A stretch of DNA of 64,000 nt from Paratrimastix pyriformis (taxonomy: Eukaryota; Preaxostyla; Paratrimastigidae). A program made the position numbers and the translations under genes. The number at the start of each line of letters is the position of its first letter. The stretch's first letter is position 1. This document shows positions 18,701-31,047 of the stretch, piece by piece. A model generated the notes under the pieces. The model saw only the letters and a program-made list of their open reading frames with translations, did not search any database and was not told the origin of the DNA. The stretch covers positions 186,001 to 250,000 of the forward strand of contig JAPMOS010000016.1 of the NCBI GenBank assembly GCA_027972325.1. Reading direction: 5' to 3'.

Positions 18701-18834
18701 AGTTCCGGCAGATCCAGTCGGCCCTGGCCACCGCAGCGTGCTGGTGCTGCCCGGTCCGTCGCCTGTGACTCTCGTGCGATGCCGCGTTGGTGCGTGATGA
18801 GTACCACCAGGTTCTCTCCCCGCACCTGCCGCCC

Positions 18835-18865
<31 letters not shown>

Positions 18866-21800
18866 ACACGCAGGGCGGATCTCGGCCAGGAACAGCACCT
18901 TCAGCAGCCCACCCACCGCCACGGCGGGCATCTCGCACGAGCTCGTCCTCACGGCCCGGGACTCGTTCGGCAATCTGGTCCCGTGCCAATCCGCCCAGCT
19001 GGCTGTGAGCTGTCCCTTTGGCCTGCTCTGGGACGGACACCCGGTCGCCGATGTGACCTGGTCGTGCCGGGAGTCGGGGCAGGCTGGCGCAACGAGCGTC
19101 TTTGTGGCAGCATGGAGGCCCATCCTGGCCGGGCCGCATTTGGTGGCGCCCGTTGGCGGTGAGAGCGACGAAACGGTGGGCATCCCGGCCACCGTCACGG
19201 TTGCCCCTGGTCTGTCTTGTCGAAAGGAATGGTGGGTGGAGGAGGCATCACGGAAGTGTGCATGCGCCCGCGCCTGTATGCGGATCGTGTCTTTGGGTAT
19301 GCTGTTGTCCGATGAAATCGATCCTCATGGCCACCGCTTTTCGGTCGCAGGGCCCATCTCGGCATCCCGGAGCACCATGGTGGTCCCCGGTGCGACCGCT
19401 GCCGGCCAGCCGTCGACGTTCACCATCGCCGCCCGAGACGCCTGGGACAACGTGATCCCATGCTCCGCTACCGCCCTGCTGGCGCCATCCGCGCCCTTCA
19501 GCTCGGCGCTGGTCTGGGACGGGGTGCCCGCGACAGTCAGCAATGTCACCTGGGCCTGCACGGCGACAGCCACCGCCAACAACGGTTCACTGCTCTTTGA
19601 AGGGCGATTTGTGCTCAACCGGTCGGGGACCCACCGGCTGGCGGCATGGGCGGGCGGTGGTGACCTTGTGGCCGGGTCGCCCTGCAACGTCACGGTGAGT
19701 CCAGGTCTGTGAGGAGGGTGTGGCCCAAAGGGTCTTCGTTGTCGAGCGGGGGGAATGGTTGTTGGTGGTGGTGACGCTGATCTGACTGTCGCGCGTGTTC
19801 TCTGGGGACCCTACTCGTGGCACTGGATGGGGGACTCTTGGCTCATGGCACTGGCCATTTTTCTGGCACGCCTCGTCCCACTGTCCTGTGCCACCACCGC
19901 CGCAGGTGCCATCTCGGCCCCCCAGTGCACTCTGGATGCCACTGGCACCGCCGTGGCCGGCCAGCCGTACTTGTTCACGGTTGCCGCCCGGGACGCCTGG
20001 GCGAATCGGGTGTCATGCACCAACAATACGGCCCTGGGCGCCTTCGAGGTGCACTGGGACGGCGAGTTGCCCGCCGCCGCCGCCGCCGCCACCACCACCA
20101 CCACCACGGGGAGCGCTGTCGGTGTATGGCGATGGTGGGGGTGGGAGTGCTCTGCGGAGGGTGCTTTTGCGGGCCGCCTCACCTCGACGGTGGCCGGGCC
20201 GCATCTGCTCGGCGTCGTCACGACCCCGCCACTGGCGAAGACCCCGCCGGCGGCGAGGGCCAGCCCGTGGGCGGGTCGCCCACCGTTGTGGTTGTCTCCC
20301 CTGGTCTGCTCTGCTTGCTGGGGATGTCATGCGCTTTCTCCACGTGCTTGTCCTCCTGTGACGCTCTGCCCCTCCTCGCGTTGCTTCGCGCCTCCGATCT
20401 CACCCTTATCTCACTCCCCCCTCCACCTCTCCACCCCCCTCTCCACCCCCCTCTCCACCCCCTCCCAGGTCCCATCTCGCCTCTTCGGAGCTTTTTCTCG
20501 TCGCTTCCGGCCCTGGCGGTGGCTGGAGCCCCTCTGAACCTTTCCGTCGTTGCTCGGGACGCGTTCAACAACTGCATTCCCTGCCTGCCTGCCTCGGGCC
20601 CGGCCCCGTTTGCGGTCTCCTGGGATGCCGCCGCCACTCAGGGCGGCGAGACCTGGGCCTGTGACGAGGCGGGCCTGTTTGTGGCCACCTGGTGGCCGAC
20701 GGTTGCGGGGCAGCACCAGGCGGCAGTTCAAATGGGTGCTGAAGGACTCTGGGTGGGCAACCAGACCACGAGCAACGTCACGGTCATTCCCGGTCCGTGG
20801 CCGAGCGGTGTGGAGGCCATCTGCGTTTACGGATGCCTGAGGGAGCGGCAACGTGAAATCAGGGGAAGGGACTGGAGGGGTGCTGGGGGGGGGGGGGGGG
20901 GGGGGGGGCTTCAAAGTCGTGACTACTCATCCTTGTTTCATATTTTGCGGCAGGTCTTCCTTCGTCTTTGACGAGCTCCGTCCATTGCCCAACGATCACC
21001 ACCGCGGGTACTTCGTTTGCGGTCATCCTCACTGCTCAGGATGCTTTCCACAACCCGATCCCATGCACCGAGGCCGCTCGCTCGGCCATCTTCAGGCTAT
21101 CGTGGGACGGTGCTGCCCCAGCCGTCGAGTGGCAGTGCGCTGGGGTGGGGCTGGTGCAATTTCGTGCACTTTTCGCACCAACGCTGGCTGGTTCGCATCG
21201 ACTGGAAGGGCGGCTTGCCAACGATGACCCTGTGGGCCAATGCAACGTGACGGTGCTTCGTGGTCCGTCTCGGGTGCCACCCCACCCTCGCCCACCAGCC
21301 TTCAGACAATCTCGACATTTTCCCATATGCTGACTCCTCTCCTTCTCCAGGTGCAATTGTCGCGGAGGCTAGCGCTTTCTCGGCTGCCCCAACTACCACT
21401 GCGGGGGCGGCCTACTCGGTCCTCATCGCGGCCCGTGACTCGTACGGCAATTGGGTTGCCTGTGCCAATGATTCTGTGGCGGGGTCCCTCTTCGCATTGG
21501 CGCCATCCCTACATGCGGCCACGCCGCCGCTGCTGGGGCAGGGCGACATGGAGCCGGCCTGGAGGTGTGCAGATGGTGATTTTCTGTGCACTCTGCACCC
21601 CACACATGCTGGCGTCTACTGGCTCGCGCCAGTTGTGGCGGGATCCGCCGGCGTGGTTGGTGGCCACGGGGCCAACGTGACGGTTCGATCCGGTCTGTGG
21701 CTTCCGCCAGCCTCATCCATCATCCCCATACCGTCACATTTCAAACCCCGATCCAGGTTCTGCCTGGGGTCCCACCAGTAGCTTCGTGGCCGCTCCATCC

Positions 21801-24800
21801 ACCATTGCCGGCCTGCAGTACTCGGTCACTCTGTCTGCTCGTGACGCCTACTCGAATCGCATCCCGTGCGTCCCCACCCTCAACGATGTCCTCTTTGGGC
21901 TGCTCTGGGACGGCAACGTCCCCTCCGAGGTTGTCTGGCGGTGTGCGGGTCTCGACTGGGTGGGAACTTTCGCCCCGGTGGTCGCCGGCGTACATCGTCT
22001 CGAAGCCCGTCTAGTGGAGGTGGAGGCCGACAAGTCGGTGGCTGGCGGCATATCTGTCACCGTCTTCTCTGGTCCGGCCTGTTTCCCCTTGGAAGGAGGC
22101 TATTTCCGTGCTCATCATTCGATCTGGCGTTTTGTTACCTCGCAACAGCGGCCCTGTCGGCCCATACCACCACCTTCGCGGCACCCGCCCAGGCAACGGC
22201 CTGCGGGGACCTGTACTCGGTCAGAATCGTGCCGCGCGACCGGTTCGGCAACTCGGTCACATGCGCCAACAGCAGCGGGCTCGTGCTCCTCTGGGACGGA
22301 GCCGCCCTCCCCCCAGAGGATGGCCGCCCGGGCTGGGTGTGCACTGAGACCGAAGATGAAGGCACATTGCTGCTGGTTCAGTGGGCCCCTCGCCATGCGG
22401 GCTCACATACTTTGGAGCTCGGCCTGGACAGTGAGGCCGCAGCAGGAGGCCCTGCGGTGGTGAGGCTGGAACCGGGTCTGTCAATTGGCCGCAACACCAC
22501 AGCATGTGTTTGCTCTGGACGCTCATTTGTCTCCAGTCGAAGATCGTTCCGACCTCACCTCCGTTTGCTTCACCCCCCAGGTCCCGTCTCCGCGTTGGAC
22601 TCGACCTTCTCCGCTGCCAACCAGACCACAATTGGGCTGGCCTTCCCGGTGACTCTCACCGCACGTGACGCCTGCTCAAACTTGATCCCCTGCGCCACAG
22701 GCAGCACATCTTTGTTCACCATCTTATGGAATGAAACCGCCATCGAGCCGGCCGACCTCACCTGGCGATGCGAAGGACCAAACCACGTGGCCACCTTCAC
22801 TCCTCGGATGGCCGGCACTGTCTTGCTCGACCCTGTCCTCTCGACCGACGGGGCTCCTGTGCGCGGCGCTCCCTTGGACGTTCTGGTGCTGGCAGATCTT
22901 GTTCCGCCCACAGTGACCGAGGTCCGGTTTCAGTCATCCAACCGACGCGACCCGGCCCGGGCTCGACTGGACGATGTATTGAGCGTCTTCTTCACGACCA
23001 GTGAGCCCACCCGTGTGTGGAGAGCCAACATCACCATCGGGGCCCGGCCCGTGACGGAGCTCATCGGACTGGACGGGGGCGCCGGGTTCCAGTGGGTCGC
23101 CCGGTGGGGGCCGCTGGGGCCTCAGGAGTGCGCCCAGGAGGGCTCGGTGGGATTCGTGGTGGCCGGACTGGTGGACTGGGCCGGGAATGAGATGGTGGGC
23201 GAGGTGCGCAATGCTGCTACGAGCAGGATCACGATTGGTCTGTGCTTCAGCCTGCCCTGCCAATACGTATTCATCTCTCCGCCTTTCGACCTCCAGACTG
23301 CACTCCGCCAAAGATCATGAGCGCAGCTTCGGTCAGCTCGAGCCTCATCGATCCGCGACTTGTCCAGCCCGGCGACACGGTTTCGCTGAGCTTTGCCACC
23401 TCCGAACCCATCGACCACACTTCTGTTGGGCTCTCCATCGCGGCTCATCCCGTCAACGTCACCGCCGGGGCCCGTGGCAATCAATTCGAAGAGGGGCTGC
23501 TCATGTTCCACGGCGAGTACGTCATGCAGGCCGGCGATCCGGTGGGCGCGATGACCTGGCTGCTCAGCCGGCTGGTGGACTTGGCCGGCAACGCGATCCC
23601 CGACCCCATTGAAGTGAGCCTGGCCTTCTTTGGTCTGCGGGCACCTATTCCCCCCCTCGCAAATCTGCTCTCGCAATCGCCCGCGATCAACTCACCTGCC
23701 TTTCTTCCAGGAAGTGCCTGCCTTGAGGATTCCCATTGCGGGGGTCACGGTGCCACATGCGCAAGGAATGGCTCGTCCGCACCTGCGGTTGTCTTTCACT
23801 GCGCCTGTCCCCAAGGGTCCAGCGGTCCGCACTGCGAGGTGACAGGTCTGCTCTTTTCGCGTCCGCGTTCCTCCTCCACATCTGTGACTCGTTGTCCCAC
23901 CAGTGCCAACACCATCGCCGACCACCCACGAGCCCCAGACCCATTATTGCTGGACGGATGAGGACTGTCGCGCCGATGGGGACCCAGAGGCGACATGTGT
24001 GGCGGCCATTGATGGCACCTGGAGCTGCCGGTGCAGTGCCCCGAACATGCAACTTGTGTCTGGGGCCACCTGCCGGAAAGCCGCTTCCAAGTCACTGTGG
24101 CCCCTCTACATGGTGGCACCCTTGGGGTGCCTGCTGTCCGTCTTCGTCGCGGTGCTCCTCGTCTGGTTGCGCAGGCGCAAGAGGCGAGATGAGGTCGGCT
24201 GTCTGAGCCCCTGCTGTCATCACTCCCGCTCACCCCCGTTTTCCCCATGGTGCGCATGCAGCCTTTCAAGGGCTCGCTGGCCATTGTCTCCCCGTCGGCC
24301 ATCGTTCTTCCAGCAGCGATTCACCCCGATTGCGGCGGTGGCCAGGGGAAAGTTCAGCAAAAGCAACCGCGCTCCACACCCCCCTTGGAGCTGCCGTTCG
24401 TCTGCCATCTGCCCGATGCCCTGGCCACCAATTCGGGAGCCTCGTCGCCCGTGGGTCCCCCACCTCCCGATCCCGGCCACCCGCTGCCGCCCCCGCCTCC
24501 TGCGTGGGTCGGGCACAAACCGCGACCGCTTGCCCGCCGCCTCACGATTTACCCTTGGGCCGCAGCAGCTCCGGGGTCCCCGTCGCTTCCCGTGGGCCCG
24601 CTGTCCCCACTCCCAACTCCGGCCTGCTCCCTGGCCGAGGTCGCCCTTTCGGGCCCAGCAGGGGCAGCCAGCTGTTCGCCTGTGGTCGCCTCTCATCCAG
24701 TGGCCATCTCCCCGCCGGCAACGCCTCCAGCGGTCGGCTCTCCTTTTGGGCCCGGCTCCCCTCGGCCGGTCGGCTCCCCTCCGATGGCATCGCCTCCCGT

Positions 24801-25368
24801 CAGGCCCCGACCCAGACCCCGGCGGCCCCGGCTGGCTGCCACCTCCGCGACTTGGGCCGTCCCAGTTCCCACCCCCCCAGTGGCAGACTCAGTGGCGTCC
24901 AAGGGCGACGATGCGCCACTCTCGCCAGCCGAGGCTCACGACGAAGGCGGAGTGCTCGGCCCGCCCTGCTTCGTCACTCCAACCGTCGGTCTGGACGCCG
25001 AGCGCGATCTTCCGCCGAAAGGAGACCATCCTGCCCCGGACGAGTTATTGGCAATCTCCGCTCGTGCCTCCCACCGCCCACATCCGGAGCCCCTCGACAA
25101 CGAGTGGAGTGAGCAGCCTCGCGTCCGAACCAGCCTCCTGCATGAGCGTCCGACCCGACAGGGCCGAGCTCTCCACCCGCGCTTGCTGGCCGCGATGGAG
25201 CCCTTCACGGGTGAGGGCGGGACGGCAGTGGGCGGTGGCGTGAGCGGTGCGCTGGGGAAATCGCGACGTCCGCGCCTTCCAACGTACCGGCCGCGGGTTG
25301 AACCAAAGGAGGAGGCCGTTCCCACGTCGCCTCCACAGAATGCGGCGGCTGAGATGCCGTTGTTGTGA
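14038..25368 (+). CDS. Giant single-pass surface protein: 17 filamin-like repeats, Ig-like and EGF-like modules, TM, Pro-rich tail
   Basis: I estimate roughly 2,960 residues after splicing, plus an unresolved N-terminal exon that should carry a signal peptide. Repeats of about 95-120 residues run from 14038 to about 22900. Each has an ARDxxxN core, a Cys, a WDG-like turn, W-x-C and an ending like VxVxPG. Repeats 2 and 5 carry an extra module. Next come two Ig-like domains (TVTEVRFQSSN to DWAGNEM, and TPPKIMSAAS to DLAGNAIPD), an EGF-like unit (CHCACPQGSSGPHC-like, 23710-23845) and a second Cys-rich unit (CWTDEDC to CRCSAPN). A hydrophobic helix (about 24095-24165) follows, then a stop-transfer RRRKRRDE and a 369-residue Pro-rich tail ending EMPLL. 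Introns begin GTCTG or GTCCG. Extracellular filamin repeats on a one-helix anchor recall plant GEX2 adhesion proteins. I infer a role in adhesion or surface recognition. Confidence 0.85.
15675..15749 (+). repeat. (ATC)n microsatellite in a receptor intron
   Basis: About 25 copies of CAT/ATC within the intron (about 15650-15780) that splits the third filamin-like repeat between GRDQW and KNPVHC. Confidence 0.95.
20886..20909 (+). repeat. Poly-G run in a receptor intron
   Basis: A run of about 22 G, interrupted near its start, in the intron between filamin-like repeats 12 and 13. Its length is likely uncertain in the assembly. Confidence 0.8.
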
Positions 25369-26327
25369 GGGAAGGGGTGTCGGAATCTGATTTGTTTTGT
25401 TTTTGTGGATCTGATTGTTTCATTTCGCCCGCTTGGGTGCTTCCCTGTTGTCTCTCTCCATCTCCCTGTGTGTCATAATTTGCCTGCCGAATCTCCGCCG
25501 CAGAAGGGCCTTTGCCTGTTGGCACTGGCTCACAGCAACGGCGAAGACGCAATCGGTGAAGTGCACGTCTTTGGAAGTGTCATTGACCTTCTTGGTCGTT
25601 GGCATTCGGAGTCGGTCGTCGGACGTTGGATTGCTTTTTTTTTTGGGAGTCGGAGTCGTTTTGGCTCGGACGGTGTCTGATTTTTGGACTGACTGGGTTT
25701 GGCATGGACGGTGCGTGTCCGTTTGGACTGACTGGGTTTGGTTTGTTCTTCTTCTTTTTTTTTCTTTTTGGATGTCGTTTTGTCGAACGCTGAGGCCTGA
25801 TTGCCCTCGGACTGGCTTGTTGTCGTCTGCCAACATCCCCCCCCCCCCCCAGCAACAAAAACCTAAATTGTCGATTCGGGCGAAGGGAAAAGCGATGGAG
25901 GGAGGGGGGCGGTCCCTGCGGTTGGGTACTTGTCACCTCGCTCACCTCCCTGTGCTGTGCAGGGCTCCATGAAGCATGTTCGAAACCGAAGATTCCATCG
26001 ATGATACAAAAGATGCATGTGCGCGCGCCAATACAGGGAAGGTGTGTGTGTGTGTGTGTGTGGGGGGGATGGGGAGGACAACACCGCCGCCATGGGGGTG
26101 TGAAACGTGTGCTGTGGGTGCGTGACGTGCAGGCGGCCTGTGCATGGTATGCTGGTTGAGGGGATGGCGCGCCGCCTTGGGTCCGCAAACAGCAGCAGCG
26201 ATTTCCGATGGCCACACGACAAACGTGAGGCGCGCGGGATGGGAAGAAGAGGAATGAGAGATGAGAGAGGGTCCGGGGATGGCGGGATGGGTGGGATGGA
26301 AGTTCCCGCCGGCCCTTTCGGGGCCCC
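25369..26327. other. Convergent intergenic region
   Basis: This spacer lies between the 3' ends of the receptor (+) and the MORN kinase (-). It is T-rich on the plus strand in its left part. It has an 18-bp direct repeat TGGACTGACTGGGTTTGG at 25685 and 25724, a poly-C run near 25840 and a TG run near 26042-26062. No gene is recognised. It should contain both 3' untranslated regions. Confidence 0.6.
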
Positions 26328-29300
26328 TTATCGGTGCGGGGTGCCGGGCGGGTAGCGGGGTGCGGGGGGCGTGAGGGTGGATCGGATGGTGTTGAGGGTG
26401 GCCAGGATCTCGGTGAAGGGGGGCCGGTCCGGGGCCCGGTACGTCCAGCAGTGCTGCATGAGGCCCGCGTAGGCGGCATCCTGGGCCCGGTAGCGCGGCT
26501 GCTCCCACGGCAACAGCAGTAAGGCGGGGCAGGAGAGGGACGAGAGTGACTCCCACGGCAACAGCAGTAAGGCGGGGCAGGAGAGGGACGAGAGTGACTC
26601 CCACGGCAACAGCAGTAGGAGAGGGACGAGAGTGACTCCCACGGCAACAGCAGTAAGGCGGGGCAGGAGAGGGACGAGAGTGAGCGAGCGAGGCGGCGGG
26701 GGAGGGCGGGCGCAAGATCCTGGCACTGGCGAGGAAGAAGGGGGCAACTTACGCAGCGGGGAGGGGCAGGGGAGGGCGCGGGGAAGGGTGGGGGCGGCGG
26801 ACGTCGATATCGGGGATGCGGGGGCGCTTGTGTGTGCAGATGGCGTTCATGATCTGCTGGAAGTTGAGCGACCCGTAGGGCAGCTGGCGCGACCAGAGTT
26901 CCCACAGGATGATCCCGAAACTGATCACACACACCCAAAAGGGCCCAACCGAGACGAGAGTGAGCAGGTGCAAGGTGAGCAGGTGCAAGGTGAGCAGGTG
27001 CAAGGTGAGCAGGTGCAAGGTGAGCAGGTGCAAGGTGAGCAGGTGCAAGGTGAGCAGGTGCAAGATGAGCAGGTGCAAGGTGAGCAGGTGCAAGGTGAGG
27101 GAGGTGGCAGGTGGCATGGCGCATTGTTAACATGACATGGATGGTGGCAGTGATGTTGATACAGGTGTGTCGTCATGCGTCGTATCGTGTGTCGTGCGTG
27201 TGTTGGGTGTGTCGTGTGGGCATAGGCGTGTCCCGACCTGAAGACGTCGATCTTCTCGTCGCACTTCTCGGAGGAGTAGCTCTCGGGGGGCGAGTAGGCC
27301 GGGGTGCCCCGCTTGGAGACCACAGTCCGCGAGTGGTTCTTGAACTTGGACAGCCCGAAGTCCGAGATCTTCAGCTGCTCGCCCGAGCTCACCTGCCCCG
27401 CACAAAGACAGCACAGACAGCACAGACAGCACAGACAGCACAGACAGCCGACGAGCCGACGAGCCGACGGGCCGACGGGCAGCCGGGCAGTGGGACGGAG
27501 ACAAAGACGACAGGCACCGGGTCGTGGTGAGTGCGCGAGCTGGCTGATGGGCTGGCAGAGGGCGGGACATGGCGGTGGGGTCATGAGGGGCGGGTGGGCG
27601 GGCGCGCCGGCGCACGGACGAGGACGTTGAGGGGCTTGAGGTCCTTGTGGATCATGCCCATCCCGTGCAGGTATGACATGCCCGAGGCGATCTGGTAGGC
27701 GTAGTCGAGCCGCTTGTGGATGTCGATCGGGAAGCGCGGGTTGTGGATCAGCTCGTGCAGCGTGCCCATGTGCATGAACTCCTGCGGGGAGCCGCCAAGG
27801 GGCGGGACAACGGGGGGGGGGGGGGGGGGGGGCGAGGGGTGGAGGTGCGGGGTGAGGCGGCCGTGCCCATGTGCATGAACTCTGCGGGGCCGCTGTGGCA
27901 GACGGCGGGGGCGGCGCGAGGTGGAAGCAGCACAGGGCGAGACAAAGGCCAGTTGCAGTGCTGCTGCTGGTGGTGGTGCTGATGGTGGTGGATGATGGCA
28001 TGACGCGTCGATGCGTGTGGGATGGGGATGTGTGTCTGTGTCTGTGTCTGTGTCTGTGTCTGTGTCTGTGTGTGTGGGGGGGGGGGGGGGTGGCGGACCA
28101 TGACGATGCGCATGTCGGGGCGGGGTGTACCCGTAGAAGTGGATCACATTCGGGTGCCGCAGCCGGCTGCGCGGGCAGACAGGCGGGCGGGCAGGCAGAA
28201 AAAGAGGGAGGGGAGGGGAGGGGAGGGGCGAGAGAGGTCAGATCGGAGCAGCGCAAGACCTGGCCCCCCCCAACCATGACCCATGGCTCGCGAGTGCGGA
28301 TCAGATCACTGGGCGGATGGGCGGGGCGCCTGTGGGACATGCGGGGGGTGTGGCTGCGGGGGCGGGGCGGACCTCATGGTTGTGACCTCCCTGTAGAACT
28401 CCTCGAGCAGGTTGTCGTTGACCTGCACGGTGAGCGTCTTCCAGGCCACCTCGGCCCCGTGGTACGTCCCCGGAACACCTGCACACCCACAGCACCGCAT
28501 CACCGCCACGCCCCACGCCCCACGCCCCACGCCCCACGCCCCACGCCCCACGCCCCACGCCCCACGCCCCACGCCCCACGCCCCACGCCCCACGCCCCAC
28601 GCCCCACGCCCCACGCCCCACGCCCCACGCCCCACGCCCCACGCCCCACGCCCCCAGGATTGTGTGGATCGAGGGCAACAGACACGACACGGGCACGGGA
28701 ATGTGTGGCGCGGTCCAAGGCAGCCCGCGGAGGAGGAGGCGCCCTCGAGAGCAGCAGCTCGGGATGGGGAGGAGGCTGGATGGTGGGGGCGCGGACCTCG
28801 CCGAAGCCGCCGGCCCCGATCTTGACGCCGTCGTGAAGATCCGCCGGGTTGACGAGGCACTCGCTCGCGCTGGGGGTGGGCAATGGTTGGGTTGGGGATG
28901 ATTGGGTGCGGGTCAGATCGCGGGCGGGCGGGGGCAGGCGGAGGGCAAGCGAGAGGGAGGAGGGGTGGGCACGTGAGGGCGGACCTTGCCGGTGGGGGTG
29001 GTGGAGGCTCTGCAGCACGAGGTCGTTCGGGAAGCGAGGAAAGTGAGTCAGCCGGACCGGCAGTGGGGGGATGGATCTCATCGGGCAGGGGTGCCCATCA
29101 TCATCTGGTCTGGCTGGTGTGCGGGCGTGTCTGTGGCAAGGCGGGGCGGGCGGACCTGAGAGGATGTGGATCTTGATCTCGCCGTTCTTCCAGATCCACC
29201 TGCACCGCGTGCCCCGGGGCCCCTCCTGCGGGCCGCCCGGCCCCTCGGCCGCCGCCGACTGGGCCCGGGCCGAGATCCGGCGGCCCTCGCCCTTGAAGCC

Positions 29301-31047
29301 CTCCCAGATGCCGTCGTACCGGTCCCCATTGACCATCGTCATCACCCCGGCCCCGTCGGGCTGCGGGCGGGGGGGTCGTGGTGGCCACGAGCAGGAGAGA
29401 GAAGAATCGGGGACGGACGTGAGTGCGTGCGTGCGCGTGTGTTGTGTCGTATGCGTGTCGTGTGGGTGCTTTGGATGTGGGTGTCGGGGGGGCAGGCGGA
29501 CCCTGCCCTCGTCGAACATGCCGTCGTAGAGGTCGCCCGTCGAGAAGTGCATCACCCCGTGCCCGGCGGCCTTGCCGGCCTCCCAGTTGCCCTCGTACCG
29601 ATCCCCGTTGGCGTATTGCAGGATGCCCTGCACCCCCCGCGACAGATGAGACCCCCGTCACGTCACGATGGGTGAGGCCAGTGGGGGTGGGAGGGTGGGG
29701 GTGGGACAGGGCCGGGCAGGGGCGGGGTGGGTGCGGACCCTGCCGTGCTTCTTGGCCTTGACGAACTCGCCCTGGTAGACGTCCCCGTTGACCCAGGTGA
29801 AGATGCCCTGGCCCTCTGCACCCCCCACACGACGACCCGCCGGGACGGAGGCCCAACCAGCGCGGCGGTGATGATGATGATGAGGAAGGTGCGAAATTGG
29901 CAATCTGCAGTTCCGTCTCTCTCTCCGGCCCGCTGGCCGGTCAGGAGGCGGGGACCGGGGCAAGAGCGGCGTGTGGGGTGCTGGGTGCGGCGTGGCGGAC
30001 CGGCGAAGTTGTCGCGCCACTGGCCCTCGTACTTGCGGCCGTCCTTGTAGAAGAGGGCCCCCTGGCCCGACCGGAGGCCGTTCTCGAGCTGCCCCACGTA
30101 GCGGTTCCCGTTGGGGTACTCGATCTCCCCGCGGCCGTTCATCTGGGGGTGAGAGCCACACGGGGGACCAGGGTTGGAGGGGGACGATGATGTGAGGTTT
30201 GCGCGAACGGCGTGCGGGAGGCGGGGAGGAGGCAGCGGGGCCAGGGCAGGGCGGGGAGGGTCGTGACCTGGTCCAGCTGCCAGTCGCCCTTGTATTGCTT
30301 CCCATCGGGGAATCGGCACTCCCCTTGGCCGTGCTTATGCCCTGCCAGGTGGGGTCGTCAGAATGTGGCCGCACGCCGGGGGGATGGAACGGACCCTCAA
30401 ACCAGTCGCCCTCATAAATCTCGGTGATGGTCTTCTTATCCTCGGCGTAGAAGGTTAGGGTGCCACGTCCGTGGTGTTTCTGGTCCTGCCACTCCCCGAC
30501 GTACGTGGCATTGTCCACCAGCCGGACGAATTTGCCTGGTGGTCGATGATCAAACAGAAGAATGGTGGTGGGCCGCGACAGACCGTGCCCGCAAAACTTG
30601 CCACCAGCGAAAGAACCCTCGTAATAGTCGCCATTCGGATAGACCAAACGCCCTGGTGATGGGTGGTGCAATCGATCCAAATGCTGCCCAGACACTGACC
30701 TTCGCCGTTCACCTGGCCATTCTCAAAGTGGCCAACGTATGTTTTCCCATTCGCATAGGTTGACTTTCCATGGCCATGAGTGCTAGAACCACGCCAATAT
30801 AGATTATCTTGTGAAGAGAACACAGACACGTTATTCCGCCACTCCCCTTCATAGTTCCCCCCATCAAGATACGTGTACTTACCTTGCCCGTGGCGTTGAC
30901 CGTTGGAAAAATCGCCCTACATTTTTTCAATACTGGATGAGGAAGAGCGCCCTGAATAAAACAAACCTCGTAGGATTCACCGTTAACATAAGTAATTTTG
31001 CCTTTTCCATGCGGCAAATTGCCCTTCTTCTCCCCTTGATACATCAC
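26328..31047 (-). CDS. MORN-repeat protein kinase (TKL-like catalytic domain)
   Basis: Read on the minus strand from the ATG at 31045-31047 (MMYQGEKKGNLPHGKGKITY). About 12 MORN motifs fill the N-terminal half (31047 to about 29160), for example YPNGDYYEGSF, FPDGKQYKGDW, YANGDRYEGNW and VNGDRYDGIW. The kinase domain follows: glycine loop IGAGGFGEV (about 28800), VAWKTL with the ATP lysine, HPNVIHFYGYTP, then HKDLKPLN in place of HRD (about 27640). DFGLSKF (about 27355) and GTPAYSPPES at the activation segment come next. The end is FGIILWELWSRQLPYG, CWTYRAPDRPPFTEI and GTPHR-stop at 26328. Key catalytic residues are present, so it should be active. MORN arrays usually bind membrane lipid or scaffold partners, so a membrane-tethered kinase is the likely reading. 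Introns carry several minisatellites. Confidence 0.88.
26502..26681 (+). repeat. 48-bp tandem repeat, 4 copies, in a kinase intron
   Basis: Four copies of a 48-bp unit beginning CTCCCACGGCAACAGCAGTA. The third lacks about 12 bp. It lies within the minus-strand kinase gene near its last coding exons. Confidence 0.9.
26960..27094 (+). repeat. 15-bp tandem repeat GTGAGCAGGTGCAAG, 9 copies
   Basis: Nine head-to-tail copies with one base change in a late unit, in the kinase intron after the FGIILWELWS exon boundary. On the plus strand each unit junction mimics a canonical donor (AAG then GTGAGC), but the host gene is read from the other strand. Confidence 0.95.
28507..28652 (+). repeat. 7-bp tandem repeat ACGCCCC, about 21 copies
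   Basis: Near-perfect heptamer array in the kinase intron between the glycine-loop exon and the VAWKTL exon. Confidence 0.95.

Larger units (their letters stand above)
14038..22900 (+). repeat. Array of 17 filamin-like repeat units, mostly one per exon
   Basis: Units start near 14038, 14391, 15552, 16058, 16424, 17452, 17908, 18420, 18874, 19351, 19905, 20468, 20954, 21352, 21769, 22148 and 22580. Most exons end at a VxPG-type sequence in phase 1 and the next begins GPxS-like, so units can be duplicated or skipped without loss of frame. The third unit is split by an extra intron. Every one of the 17 units keeps both cysteines (N-x-x-x-C and W-x-C), suggesting one disulfide each. Confidence 0.85.

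Noticed and set aside
20886-20909. Functional G-quadruplex switch at the poly-G run
   Set aside because: It is intronic, its length is unreliable in assemblies, and nothing else supports a regulatory role.
26960-27094. Nine canonical splice donors (AAG then GTGAGC) in a row
   Set aside because: They are on the plus strand, while the only gene there is on the minus strand. The pattern is a by-product of a 15-bp satellite.
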